From: Bordetella parapertussis
GTDB lineage: Bacteria; Pseudomonadota; Gammaproteobacteria; Burkholderiales; Burkholderiaceae_C
Assembly (NCBI GenBank): GCA_945888535.1
Contig: CAMDAN010000115.1
Coordinates: forward strand, 1-6,835
Direction of reading: 5' to 3'
DNA length: 6,835 nt
A program made the translations under genes and the position numbers. How positions within the stretch are numbered: the first letter of the stretch is position 1; the number at the start of each line of letters is the position of its first letter. The notes beneath the pieces are model-generated. The model was not told where the DNA came from, searched no databases, and was given only the letters and a program-made list of their open reading frames with translations. This document shows, piece by piece, positions 1-6,598 of this stretch.

Positions 1-149
1 ATTTGATCGTAAGCCTTCGCTTGGCCACCAAACTTGGCTGCCAACACGGTGGTGATGGCCGCTGTGAGCGTGGTTTTGCCATGGTCAACGTGACCAATCG
101 TGCCTACGTTAACGTGGGGCTTAGTTCGTGTGAATTTTTCTTTTCCCAT
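1..149 (-). CDS. tuf: Elongation factor Tu, N-terminal part (runs off the window)
   Basis: This is the GTPase that delivers aminoacyl-tRNA to the ribosome in the cytoplasm. Only the first 49 codons are present; the gene continues beyond position 1. The protein begins [20 protein letters not shown], and the P-loop GHVDHGKT sits at residues 19-26, which is diagnostic for EF-Tu. The ATG at 149-147 is set by a GGAG ribosome binding site at 158-161, 8 bases upstream. It follows tRNA-Thr by 44 bases, matching the thrT-tufB arrangement of E. coli, so it is probably transcribed at least partly with the tRNAs. The second residue is Gly, where I recall Ala or Ser as usual; this is minor. Proteobacteria often carry two tuf copies, so the copy letter cannot be assigned with certainty, although the tRNA context argues for tufB. 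Confidence 0.97.
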   Translation of the reverse strand, partial: MGKEKFTRTKPHVNVGTIGHVDHGKTTLTAAITTVLAAKFGGQAKAYDQ

Positions 150-157
150 TTTTCAGA

Positions 158-161
158 CTCC
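158..161 (-). promoter_or_regulatory. Ribosome binding site of tuf
   Basis: GGAG on the minus strand, 8 bases before the tuf ATG. It fixes the tuf start. Confidence 0.8.
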
Positions 162-193
162 GAAAAATAATGCGGTCAAACAATAAAAAAACC

Positions 194-268
<75 letters not shown>

Positions 269-315
269 GCTAGCATCTGCCACAGCAAACACCTCAATCA
301 AATCAACGACGCACG

Positions 316-389
316 TGGAGCGGGGTAGGAGAATCGAACTCCTCGCTTTAGCTTGGAAGGCTAAGGTATTACCACTATACGAACCCCGC
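316..389 (-). tRNA. tRNA-Gly (anticodon TCC)
   Basis: The acceptor arm GCGGGGT (389-383) pairs with ACCCCGC (326-320), followed by T and an encoded CCA (318-316). The D-stem is GTAT/ATAC. The anticodon stem is TTAGC/GCTAA around CTTCCAA, giving anticodon TCC (Gly). The T-arm AGGAG/CTCCT has the normal loop TTCGATT. It is 17 bases downstream of tRNA-Tyr and 47 bases upstream of tRNA-Thr, consistent with one precursor transcript. Confidence 0.97.
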
Positions 390-406
390 GCAAATGCAGT
401 TATCAC

Positions 407-492
407 TGGTGGAGAGGGCTGGATTCGAACCAGCGTACTCGTAAGAGGGCAGATTTACAGTCTGCTGCCATTAACCACTCGGCCACCTCTCC
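407..492 (-). tRNA. tRNA-Tyr (anticodon GTA)
   Basis: This is a class II tRNA of 86 bases including the encoded CCA. The acceptor arm GGAGAGG (492-486) pairs with CCTCTCC (417-411), discriminator A. The anticodon stem GCAGA/TCTGC surrounds CTGTAAA, giving anticodon GTA (Tyr). The long variable arm contains a small CTC/GAG stem, as expected for bacterial tRNA-Tyr. The T-arm is GCTGG/CCAGC with loop TTCGAAT. It is the first gene of the Tyr-Gly-Thr-tuf cluster. Confidence 0.97.
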
Positions 493-507
493 AAACGTGA
501 GCCGACT

Positions 508-537
508 ATTATGCCATGAGTTTGCACTTCATAGGAA
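508..537 (-). promoter_or_regulatory. Candidate promoter of the tRNA-Tyr/Gly/Thr-tuf unit
   Basis: On the minus strand, CATAAT (513-508) matches the -10 consensus at 5 of 6 positions. It is preceded 18 bases upstream by TTCCTA (537-532), a weak -35. The -10 ends 15 bases before the tRNA-Tyr 5' end, leaving room for a short 5' leader. The bases after the -10 are G/C-rich (GTCGGC), as is common at stringently controlled stable-RNA promoters. The -10 is convincing and the -35 is not. Confidence 0.5.
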
Positions 538-552
538 GCCCCTGACTCAGGC

Positions 553-1278
553 TTAAACGTCCCACCCCTGTGATTTTTGCCAAGCAAGCGCTCTGGAAAA
601 ATGACCGCAACCAAAAAAAGGAATCGGCGGGCGCATGGCAGACAAGGGGGAGGGGTGATTGGCTGTCAAAACCAGGTGCCGGTCAGCGTCAATCAAGCTT
701 TTTTTGCTTTGCGCGTTGGCGCCCCACAACAAAAAGGCAACCGGCCTGGCTCCTTTAGATACGGCGCGAATGACTGCGTCAGTCAAAGCCTCCCAGCCTT
801 GGCCGCTGTGGCTGTTGGGCCGCCCTTCTTCCACGGTCAAGCAGGTATTGAGCAACAAAACGCCGTTGTGCGCCCACCCCTTCAAACTCCCACCCGGGAC
901 TGGGCTAGGGGGAAACGGCTCCCTCAGATCCCGAAGTCGCTCTTTAAAAATATTGCGTAGCGACGGAGGGAGCGCAACCCCCGGCGCCACTGAAAACGCC
1001 AAGCCTTCGGCTTGGCCGCGGCCATGGTAGGGGTCTTGTCCCAAAATAACGGTATGAACCGATTGCGGGGGCGTTAACTCCAGCGCGTTCAAAGGTTGGG
1101 GCGGGAAAATCGTCGCGCCTTCGTTCAATCTTTGCGCAAGAAACGCACGCACATTCAAGCCGTCAAGCGACTCAAAAAAAGCATCTATCAGCGGCTGCCA
1201 AGCAGGATGCACTGACCAATCCGAGGGGTTCGCAGTTTGCAGTTGCGAGGCTGATGCGTGCTCCGGGAAAAGCGACAC
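553..1278 (-). CDS. ung: Uracil-DNA glycosylase, family 1 (Ung)
   Basis: It removes uracil from DNA arising from cytosine deamination or dUMP misincorporation, starting base excision repair in the cytoplasm. The 241-residue length is normal for the family. Family-1 motifs are in order: the water-activating loop GQDPYHG at 80-86 with catalytic Asp82, the Asn of LLLN at 144 in the uracil pocket, and HPSPLSA at 208-214 with His208, followed by FFGCGHF. No key residue is missing. The start is a GTG at 1278-1276, only 3 bases after the trpC stop. No ATG lies near, and the next in-frame GTG (codon 23) would cut into the N-terminal region. No good ribosome binding site is visible, so translation is probably coupled to trpC. 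It ends 61 bases before tRNA-Tyr. Confidence 0.96.
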   Translation of the reverse strand: MSLFPEHASASQLQTANPSDWSVHPAWQPLIDAFFESLDGLNVRAFLAQRLNEGATIFPPQPLNALELTPPQSVHTVILGQDPYHGRGQAEGLAFSVAPGVALPPSLRNIFKERLRDLREPFPPSPVPGGSLKGWAHNGVLLLNTCLTVEEGRPNSHSGQGWEALTDAVIRAVSKGARPVAFLLWGANAQSKKSLIDADRHLVLTANHPSPLSAMRPPIPFFGCGHFSRALAWQKSQGWDV

Positions 1279-1281
1279 AGC

Positions 1282-2070
1282 TCAGACAAAAAGCTCGGCC
1301 AGCGCCACACCGGGGTCGCTCGCCCGCATAAACGCCTCGCCAACCAAAAAGGCATTGACGCCAGAGGCGCCCATACGAAGCACATCTTCGCGGGTTTGAA
1401 TGCCACTCTCGGTCACCAAAATTCGGTCGGCAGGGACGTGTGAACGCAAAGTCAAGGTGGTGTCCAGAGAAACTTCAAAGGTTTTGAGGTTGCGGTTATT
1501 CACTCCAATCAAAGGCGTTTTGAGTTTCAATGCCCGCTCAAGCTCTGCTTGGTCATGTACTTCCACCAACACCGCCATATCTAAATTGCGCGCTATGGCT
1601 TCAAAATCTTTCATTTGCGCATCATCCAAACACGCCGCAATCAACAACACCGCGTCGGCCCCCATGGCCCGAGATTCATAAATTTGGTAGGCATCGACCA
1701 TGAAGTCTTTGCGCAAGACTGGCAACTGGCAAGACGCCCGAGCCTGCTTTAAAAAATCCACACTGCCTTGGAAAAAATCGACATCGGTTAAGACCGAAAG
1801 ACAAGCTGCTCCATATTCTGCGTAGCTCTGAGCTATGTCGGCGGGAATAAATTCTTCGCGCAAGACGCCTTTCGAAGGACTGGCTTTTTTGATTTCTGCA
1901 ATCACTGCGGGGTGGCCTGCCGCGATTTTGGATCGCATCGCACCCACAAAATCACGCGTGAGTACGCGTGATTCAGCATCAGCTCTCACGGCCGTCAGTG
2001 ATTTTCGGCGCTGGGAAGCAGCAACTTCTTGGTGTTTAACCGCTACGATTTTTTCTAGAATATCGCTCAT
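1282..2070 (-). CDS. trpC: Indole-3-glycerol phosphate synthase (TrpC)
   Basis: It converts CdRP (the carboxyphenylamino-deoxyribulose phosphate made by TrpF) to indole-3-glycerol phosphate, with loss of CO2 and water. The 262-residue protein is a single (beta/alpha)8 barrel, not fused to TrpF. Visible active-site motifs are [12 protein letters not shown] (Glu59, Lys61), VLRKDF (Lys121, the likely general acid), LVEVH (Glu170), GVNNRNL (Asn191) and TESGI (Ser222). Spacing between these agrees with the well-studied Sulfolobus enzyme apart from a constant shift and a 3-residue difference. It starts at an ATG (2070-2068) 39 bases after trpD; only a weak A/G-rich AAGAAAAG precedes it. It ends 3 bases before the ung start. 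Confidence 0.98.
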   Translation of the reverse strand: MSDILEKIVAVKHQEVAASQRRKSLTAVRADAESRVLTRDFVGAMRSKIAAGHPAVIAEIKKASPSKGVLREEFIPADIAQSYAEYGAACLSVLTDVDFFQGSVDFLKQARASCQLPVLRKDFMVDAYQIYESRAMGADAVLLIAACLDDAQMKDFEAIARNLDMAVLVEVHDQAELERALKLKTPLIGVNNRNLKTFEVSLDTTLTLRSHVPADRILVTESGIQTREDVLRMGASGVNAFLVGEAFMRASDPGVALAELFV

Positions 2071-2109
2071 TTTTTCTTTTCTTGGAATGGACCGTTATTT
2101 TGGGTCGTT

Positions 2110-3153
2110 TTATTTTTCAAACGTATGTGACAACAAAACCAAGGCATCCAATTTGGCTTTGGCCGCACCTGACTCAATCGCCTTTTGCGCCAGCACAATG
2201 CCTTCTTGCATCGTAGCGGCCACATTGGCTGCGTACAAAGCCACGCCTGCGTTGAGAATCACAATATCTTTAGCGGGACCGCTTTGGTTATTTAAAACCG
2301 ACAGCAACACGGCTTTTGAATCTTCTGCAGTATCAACCTTTAAAGCACGGTTACTCGACATCACCATACCAAAGTCTTCCGGGTGAATTTCGTACTCGGT
2401 GATGTGTCCGTCTTTGAGTTCTCCGACCAAAGTTGCAGCCCCAAGACTGACTTCATCCAGCCCGTCACGGCCGTAAACCACCAAAGCATGTTCGGCGCCC
2501 AAACGCTGCAAAGCACGGATCTGAATACCGACCAAATCCGCATGAAAAACGCCCATCAAAATGTTGGGGGCGCCAGCGGGATTGGTTAAGGGCCCCAAAA
2601 TATTGAAGATCGTTTTAATTCCTAGTTCGCGGCGCACTGGCGCGACATTTTTCATGGCTGGGTGGTGGTTGGGGGCGAACATAAAGCCCACGCCGTGTTC
2701 TGCGATGCACTGAGAAATCGCAGTGGGCGATAAATTGATATTCAAGCCCAAAGCCTCCAGCACATCGGCGCTGCCGCTTTTGCTGCTGACGCTGCGCCCA
2801 CCGTGCTTGCTAAGTTTAGCCCCTGCGGCTGCGGCCACAAACATAGAGCACGTTGAAATATTAAAAGTGTGGGATCCGTCGCCACCGGTTCCAACGATGT
2901 CGACCAAGTGCTTGGTGTCTTTCACTTCCACCTTGGTCGAGAATTCCCGCATCACTTGTGCTGCTGCAGTGATCTCTCCAATGGTTTCTTTTTTAACCCG
3001 CAGCCCCGTAATCAGCGCCGCCATCATGACAGGCGACATCTCACCGGACATGATTTGGCGCATCAAATGCAGCATCTCATCGTGAAAAATTTCACGGTGT
3101 TCGATCGTGCGCTGCAGAGCTTCTTGGGGGGTAATTTTGACGGTGTGTAGCAT
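2110..3153 (-). CDS. trpD: Anthranilate phosphoribosyltransferase (TrpD)
   Basis: It transfers the phosphoribosyl group of PRPP to anthranilate, the second step of tryptophan synthesis. From the ATG the protein has 347 residues, normal for a stand-alone TrpD (no fused glutamine amidotransferase). Motifs: the PRPP-binding loop [14 protein letters not shown] at 88-101, [15 protein letters not shown] at 116-130, the anthranilate-site stretch around [17 protein letters not shown] at 162-178, and the metal-binding DE pair at 233-234. The frame is open to a TTG at 3168, but GAAGGA sits 7 bases before the ATG at 3153, so I take the ATG. It is 24 bases after the threonine aldolase gene and 39 bases before trpC. 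Confidence 0.98.
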   Translation of the reverse strand: MLHTVKITPQEALQRTIEHREIFHDEMLHLMRQIMSGEMSPVMMAALITGLRVKKETIGEITAAAQVMREFSTKVEVKDTKHLVDIVGTGGDGSHTFNISTCSMFVAAAAGAKLSKHGGRSVSSKSGSADVLEALGLNINLSPTAISQCIAEHGVGFMFAPNHHPAMKNVAPVRRELGIKTIFNILGPLTNPAGAPNILMGVFHADLVGIQIRALQRLGAEHALVVYGRDGLDEVSLGAATLVGELKDGHITEYEIHPEDFGMVMSSNRALKVDTAEDSKAVLLSVLNNQSGPAKDIVILNAGVALYAANVAATMQEGIVLAQKAIESGAAKAKLDALVLLSHTFEK

Positions 3154-3160
3154 CGCTTTG

Positions 3161-3166
3161 TCCTTC
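3161..3166 (-). promoter_or_regulatory. Ribosome binding site deciding the trpD start
   Basis: GAAGGA on the minus strand, 7 bases before the ATG at 3153-3151. A start at the TTG five codons upstream (3168) would place this site inside the coding region. Confidence 0.8.
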
Positions 3167-3177
3167 AAGCTTGGGGA

Positions 3178-4260
3178 TTAGTAAACCGCTGCGCCGCGGT
3201 GGGTTGATGAAGTTTTTGAAGGGTTTGCTTCGTTAAAAAACGCGCGAACACAGGCCGCTGCATGGTCAATCCCTTGTGCATCCACATCCAAATGCGTCAC
3301 AAAACGCAGGCCGATGAGTCCCGTTGCCAAAACGCCGTGTGCCTTGAGGTAGGCCAGTAAATCAGGGCCTTTACCGTCGGCCACATCCACAAAAACAATA
3401 TTGGTCTGCGCTGATCGCACTTTTAACCCTGCGATATTTTCCAAACCCTGTGCCAGCCGCTGCGCCATTGCGTGGTCCTGCGCCAAACGCTCCAAATGGT
3501 TGTCTAGTGCAAACGCAGCAGCAGCTGCCAAGAGGCCAGACTGGCGCATACCGCCGCCCGTCATCTTGCGTACCCGATGGGCGCGTGCAATCAACGCTTT
3601 GCTGCCACACAAAGCCGAACCCACGGGGGCTCCTAGCCCTTTGCTAAAGCAGACTGAGGCACTGTCAAAGTAGGACGTGATGCGCTTAGCCGATACGGCC
3701 ACCGATTCCCCGGGCTGCACTGTGGCTGCAGCGGCATTGAACAACCGCGCTCCGTCTAAATGAACCGCCAGTCCCTTGTCCCGGGCCAGGCGCGTCATGC
3801 CATCTAAATACGCGCTAGGCATCGTGTGGCCGTTCCACGTGTTTTCTAAACACAACAGCTTGGTCTGCGCAAAGTGGCAGTCGTCTGGCTTGATAGCGTT
3901 AGCAACGTCTTCCAAAGCCATTTGTCCGAGTGCGTTTTGCGCCAACGGTTGGGGTTGAATGCTCCCCAAAACCGCAGCCCCGCCACCTTCGTATCGGTAG
4001 GTGTGTGCGGACTGCCCGACGATGTACTCATCGCCGCGTTGGCAATGCGCCATCAGTCCACACAAATTACTCTGCGTGCCCGTAGGCATGAAAAGCGCGG
4101 CTTCAAAACCCAGTATGCTGGCTACTTTTTCCTGTAAGGCATTGACGCTGGGGTCATCGCCAAAAACGTCGTCGCCCAAGGGGGCGTCAAACATCGCCTT
4201 GCGCATTGCAGCGGTGGGTTGGGTGACGGTATCACTGCGAAGATCAACGGTTTTTTGCAT
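3178..4260 (-). CDS. ltaE: Low-specificity L-threonine aldolase (PLP enzyme) inside the trp operon
   Basis: It cleaves L-threonine or L-allo-threonine to glycine and acetaldehyde, using PLP in the cytoplasm. The 360-residue protein starts MQKTVDLRSDTVTQPT, the hallmark of bacterial threonine aldolases. Further motifs are GTQSN at 61-65, His86 in QSAHTYRYE (stacks on PLP), VHLDGARLF with Asp169 and Arg172, and FSKGLGAPVGS with the Schiff-base Lys207. The C-terminal tail after about residue 345 is Ser/Thr-rich and probably flexible. The ATG at 4260 is preferred because GAGG lies 6 bases before it; a GTG at 4272 overlapping the trpG stop would add four residues. It sits 8 bases after trpG and 24 before trpD, so it is co-transcribed with trp genes although it is not a tryptophan enzyme. 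Substrate preference between threonine stereoisomers cannot be read from sequence; other beta-hydroxy amino acids are possible. Confidence 0.93.
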   Translation of the reverse strand: MQKTVDLRSDTVTQPTAAMRKAMFDAPLGDDVFGDDPSVNALQEKVASILGFEAALFMPTGTQSNLCGLMAHCQRGDEYIVGQSAHTYRYEGGGAAVLGSIQPQPLAQNALGQMALEDVANAIKPDDCHFAQTKLLCLENTWNGHTMPSAYLDGMTRLARDKGLAVHLDGARLFNAAAATVQPGESVAVSAKRITSYFDSASVCFSKGLGAPVGSALCGSKALIARAHRVRKMTGGGMRQSGLLAAAAAFALDNHLERLAQDHAMAQRLAQGLENIAGLKVRSAQTNIVFVDVADGKGPDLLAYLKAHGVLATGLIGLRFVTHLDVDAQGIDHAAACVRAFFNEANPSKTSSTHRGAAVY

Positions 4261-4266
4261 AGTCTG

Positions 4267-4270
4267 CCTC
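4267..4270 (-). promoter_or_regulatory. Ribosome binding site deciding the ltaE start
   Basis: GAGG on the minus strand, overlapping the trpG stop codon TGA (4271-4269) and 6 bases before the ATG at 4260. This favours the ATG over the overlapping GTG at 4272 and implies that trpG termination and ltaE initiation are coupled. Confidence 0.7.
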
Positions 4271-4844
4271 ACGCTAAAAAGTTTTTAAGCATCGCGTGAC
4301 CATGCTCAGTCAGGATGCTCTCTGGGTGAAATTGCACGCCTTCCATGCGCACCGCAAACGGCAACTCCGTATGGCGCACACCCATGATTTCACCGTCTGG
4401 CGTCCACGCCGTAATCGCCAATTCTTTGGGGCAAGACACGCGATCAATAGCCAAGGAGTGGTAACGGTTGACGGTGAACTGCGTCGGCAAACCGGCAAAC
4501 ACGCCTTCGCCAGTAGTCTCAATCAGGCTGGTTTTTCCGTGCATCAATTGCTGTGCTCGAATGATCTTGCCGCCTAAAGCTGCACCGATACTTTGGTGGC
4601 CCAAGCAGACACCCAAGATTGGCAACTTTCCCATGAAATACTGAATCGCTGCCACCGAAATTCCTGCCTCATTGGGCGAACACGGACCGGGGGAAATCAC
4701 CAAGCGCTCAGGAGCGCGCTTAGCAATTTCCTCAATTGTGATTTCGTCGTTGCGAAACACCTCTACCTGTGCACCGAGCTCTCCAAAGTACTGGACGATG
4801 TTGTAGGTAAAACTGTCGTAGTTATCGATCATCAAGAGTTTCAT
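4269..4844 (-). CDS. trpG: Anthranilate synthase component II, glutamine amidotransferase (TrpG)
   Basis: This class I glutamine amidotransferase releases ammonia from glutamine and channels it to TrpE. From the ATG it has 191 residues, normal length. Motifs: [11 protein letters not shown] at 5-15, the oxyanion-hole SPGP at 51-54, nucleophile Cys80 in GVCLGHQ, and catalytic His173 and Glu175 in QFHPES. The HGKTS segment at 102-106 is typical of TrpG/PabA proteins. In many bacteria one such subunit also serves PabB for folate synthesis; whether this one is shared cannot be told here. The ATG is 2 bases after the trpE stop, with GGAG 5 bases upstream inside the end of trpE. An alternative GTG at 4850 overlaps that stop and would add only two residues. 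Confidence 0.98.
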   Translation of the reverse strand: MKLLMIDNYDSFTYNIVQYFGELGAQVEVFRNDEITIEEIAKRAPERLVISPGPCSPNEAGISVAAIQYFMGKLPILGVCLGHQSIGAALGGKIIRAQQLMHGKTSLIETTGEGVFAGLPTQFTVNRYHSLAIDRVSCPKELAITAWTPDGEIMGVRHTELPFAVRMEGVQFHPESILTEHGHAMLKNFLA

Positions 4845-4846
4845 AT

Positions 4847-6358
4847 TCACTCCAATCCCTCTTCTACCAATTCAGCTGCGCGCAACAAGGCGCGGGCTTT
4901 GTGTTCGGTTTCGCGCCATTCCAACTCAGGCACGCTATCGGCGACCACCCCTGCAGCAGCTTGAACATACAGCATCTGGTCTTTGATGATGCCGGTACGA
5001 ATGGCAATAGCCACATCCATGTCACCTGCATAACTGAGGTAGCCGCAAGCACCGCCGTAAATACCGCGTTTGCTGGGTTCTAACTGGTCAATCACTTCCA
5101 TCGCGTGCACTTTAGGTGCGCCTGTCAATGTGCCAGCAGGGAAAGTGGCTTTGAGCACATCCATATTGGTCATGCCCGGATTGAGCGTTCCTTCTACGTT
5201 GCTCACAATGTGCATCACGTGGCTGTAGCGCTCCACACAAAACGCATCGGTTACTTTGACGCTTCCCACCTGCGCGATGCGCCCGATGTCATTACGAGCT
5301 AGATCAATCAGCATCACATGCTCGGCCCGCTCCTTGGGGTCGTTCACCAACTCTTCTTCGGCGGCTTTGTCTAACTCTGGGGTGGCGCCGCGTGGGCGTG
5401 TTCCCGCCAAAGGACGAATCGTGACCTTGGTTTGCTCTCCCACCGTTTCTTGGCGCACCAAAATTTCCGGGCTTGCGCCCACCACGTGAAAGTCTTCTCG
5501 GCCCTGCGTTGCGCCACTGAAGTTGTAGTAATACATGTACGGACTGGGGTTGAGCGAACGCAAGGCCCGGTACAAACTCAAAGGCGAGGCGGTGTAACGT
5601 TTTTTGATGCGTTGGCCGACTTGCACTTGCATAAAGTCCCCACCGGCAATGAGCTCCTTGGCTCGCACGACGGCGGCAATGTAATCCTCTTTGGCAAAGT
5701 CGCGCTGGGCCGGAAAGCTCTCGCTGGGTTTGACCGTCGGCGCTTTCACCGCTAAAGCCAATTGGGACTTCAGCGCTTGCAAACGGTTCATCCCCAAAAC
5801 GTAGGCGTTAGGAACTGCGGGGTCCACATAGACCATCAGATGCAGCTTGCCCGAGAGGTTATCAATCACCGCCAGCTCTTCACACTGCAAGAGCAAAATA
5901 TCAGGACACCCCAAGGTATCGGGTGGGCAAGAGGTTTCCAGTTTTTTCTCGATGTAGCGCACCGCGTCGTAACCAAAGTAGCCTGCCAAGCCCCCGCAAA
6001 ACCTGGGCATCCCCGGCTGCAGCGCCACTTTAAAACGCTGCTGATACTGCGCAATAAAGTCCAAGGGATTGGCGTGTGAGGTTTCTACCACCGAGCCGTC
6101 TGTCACCACCTCGGTTTTCGCATCCAGCCCAAAACCGCTGGAACGCAAGAAGGTCCGCGCAGGCAGTCCAATAAAACTGTAGCGTCCAAAGCGCTCACCA
6201 CCCACCACGGACTCCAACAAGAAAGTATGGGGCGCGTTGGCGGTGAGCTTGAGGTACAAAGACAGCGGCGTTTCCAGGTCTGCAAAGGCTTGCGCCATTA
6301 AGGGAATGCGGTTAAAGCCTAGGCTTACCAGCGCATGAAATTGGGTTTCTGTCGTCAC
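4847..6358 (-). CDS. trpE: Anthranilate synthase component I (TrpE)
   Basis: It makes anthranilate and pyruvate from chorismate with ammonia from TrpG, the committed step to tryptophan. The 503-residue length is normal. The N-terminal domain carries LLES at 47-50, and NPSPYM lies at 270-275; both belong to the tryptophan feedback site described in enteric TrpE, so allosteric inhibition is probably retained. The chorismate-utilising domain (about 220-495) shows [10 protein letters not shown] at 315-324, DLARNDIGR at 352-360, [11 protein letters not shown] at 406-416 and the GIYGGACGY segment at 432-440. The start is a GTG at 6358-6356 with GAGAGG 8 bases upstream. It heads the operon and sits behind an attenuator-like leader. 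The retained Trp site argues for TrpE over PabB or a salicylate/isochorismate synthase. Confidence 0.98.
   Translation of the reverse strand: MTTETQFHALVSLGFNRIPLMAQAFADLETPLSLYLKLTANAPHTFLLESVVGGERFGRYSFIGLPARTFLRSSGFGLDAKTEVVTDGSVVETSHANPLDFIAQYQQRFKVALQPGMPRFCGGLAGYFGYDAVRYIEKKLETSCPPDTLGCPDILLLQCEELAVIDNLSGKLHLMVYVDPAVPNAYVLGMNRLQALKSQLALAVKAPTVKPSESFPAQRDFAKEDYIAAVVRAKELIAGGDFMQVQVGQRIKKRYTASPLSLYRALRSLNPSPYMYYYNFSGATQGREDFHVVGASPEILVRQETVGEQTKVTIRPLAGTRPRGATPELDKAAEEELVNDPKERAEHVMLIDLARNDIGRIAQVGSVKVTDAFCVERYSHVMHIVSNVEGTLNPGMTNMDVLKATFPAGTLTGAPKVHAMEVIDQLEPSKRGIYGGACGYLSYAGDMDVAIAIRTGIIKDQMLYVQAAAGVVADSVPELEWRETEHKARALLRAAELVEEGLE
4850..4853 (-). promoter_or_regulatory. Ribosome binding site deciding the trpG start
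   Basis: GGAG encoded by the last codons of trpE, 5 bases before the trpG ATG (4844-4842). It supports the ATG rather than the GTG at 4850, which lies within or against this site. Confidence 0.7.
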
Positions 6359-6366
6359 AAAGTGAG

Positions 6367-6372
6367 CCTCTC
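6367..6372 (-). promoter_or_regulatory. Ribosome binding site of trpE
   Basis: GAGAGG on the minus strand, 8 bases before the GTG start at 6358. It overlaps AGGCTC (6369-6364), which is complementary to GAGCCT in the leader ORF (6536-6531), so the site could be occluded by RNA pairing. Confidence 0.75.
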
Positions 6373-6401
6373 AAAAGGTCAAGCGGCGGGGCAATCCGAC
6401 C
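6373..6401 (-). terminator. Weak candidate attenuator terminator before trpE
   Basis: On the minus strand GGTC (6401-6398) can pair with GACC (6380-6377), extended inward by two G-T pairs or by GG/CC across a bulge. Four T residues (6376-6373) follow directly, and the trpE ribosome binding site starts right after. This is the position expected for a leader terminator, but the stem is short and the T-run is only four long. The upstream GACCG (6454-6450) can pair with CGGTC (6402-6398) as a competing structure. I am not confident that it terminates. Confidence 0.3.
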
Positions 6402-6461
6402 GTTGGCGCCTGGTACAGCGCTTAAAAACAAGGGAGATGGATGCGCGCGCGGTCCAAAAGC

Positions 6462-6536
6462 GAGCCTAGCCGGGTCAAGCCCGTGCGGCGACTTAGGACT
6501 TTGGCAAAACAGTCAGCGTACGCCAGGGCCAGGCTC
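6462..6536 (-). promoter_or_regulatory. Long-range attenuator helix of the trp leader
   Basis: GAGCCTGGCC (6536-6527) and GGCTAGGCTC (6471-6462) form ten consecutive pairs in RNA, nine Watson-Crick and one G-U, enclosing 55 bases. The 5' arm includes the first Trp codon of the leader ORF, and the second Trp codon starts two bases past it. A ribosome stalled for tryptophan would cover the 5' arm and free the 3' arm, the behaviour of segments 1 and 2 of a classical attenuator. The loop contains a smaller CGGG/CCCG hairpin (6483-6471 region) that competes with the 3' arm. Confidence 0.6.
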
Positions 6537-6579
6537 CCCGGTCGCTACAACCTGTAATGCAAATGCGGTGAATAAACAT
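6493..6579 (-). CDS. trpL: Candidate trp leader peptide, 28 residues, with two Trp codons
   Basis: This ATG-to-TAA ORF lies between tgt and trpE. It begins MFIHRICITG and ends GAWPWRTLTVLPKS, with Trp at positions 17 and 19 encoded by TGG CCC TGG (6531-6523). Two of 28 residues being Trp, placed just before a helix-forming segment in front of trpE, is what is expected of an attenuator leader peptide that senses charged tRNA-Trp. No ribosome binding site precedes the ATG. However, an extended -10 element ends 7 bases before it, so the transcript may begin at or near the start codon (leaderless). The stop is 134 bases upstream of trpE. The peptide itself is likely to have no function beyond being translated. 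This is called from codon content and position, not from similarity to a known sequence. Confidence 0.7.
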   Translation of the reverse strand: MFIHRICITGCSDRGAWPWRTLTVLPKS

Positions 6580-6586
6580 GGATAGT

Positions 6587-6595
6587 AGTGTAGCA
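6587..6595 (-). promoter_or_regulatory. Candidate extended -10 promoter of the trp operon
   Basis: TGCTACACT on the minus strand: a TGn motif followed by TACACT, 4 of 6 to TATAAT including the key T-A and final T. The corresponding -35 region (around 6610-6616, inside the end of tgt) is a poor match, as is tolerated at extended -10 promoters. The predicted start of transcription is about 6580-6579, on the A of the leader ATG. It begins only 4 bases after the tgt stop codon. Confidence 0.45.
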
Positions 6596-6598
6596 AAG

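Noticed and set aside
541..551. Palindrome CCTGAGTCAGG just after ung, considered as a terminator
   Set aside because: The stem is only about four pairs and has no T-run after it; it may be chance. No convincing terminator was found between ung and tRNA-Tyr.
577..1030. Two overlapping plus-strand ORFs of 123-127 codons opposite ung
   Set aside because: They lie wholly antisense to a clear uracil-DNA glycosylase, have no recognisable motifs and read as low-complexity shadow protein.
1835..2386. A 183-codon plus-strand ORF across the trpC/trpD junction
   Set aside because: It is antisense to two well-supported enzymes and shows no domain; its length comes from codon bias on the other strand.
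3154..3168. TTG start extending TrpD by five residues
   Set aside because: The extension covers the ribosome binding site GAAGGA, which is well placed for the ATG at 3153.
4261..4272. GTG start extending the threonine aldolase by four residues
   Set aside because: GAGG is 6 bases before the ATG at 4260, and the family normally begins just before the LRSDTV motif.
6424..6428. Five-T run (minus strand) in the trp leader, considered as the attenuator terminator
   Set aside because: No hairpin ends directly before it; the only complement to the preceding CTCCCT is about 100 bases upstream.
6439..6455. GC-alternating stretch (GCGCGCGC) in the trp leader, considered as a hairpin or Z-DNA site
   Set aside because: It is too short for a Z-DNA claim and the hairpin has only a three-pair outer stem with mismatches; it may still take part in leader folding.
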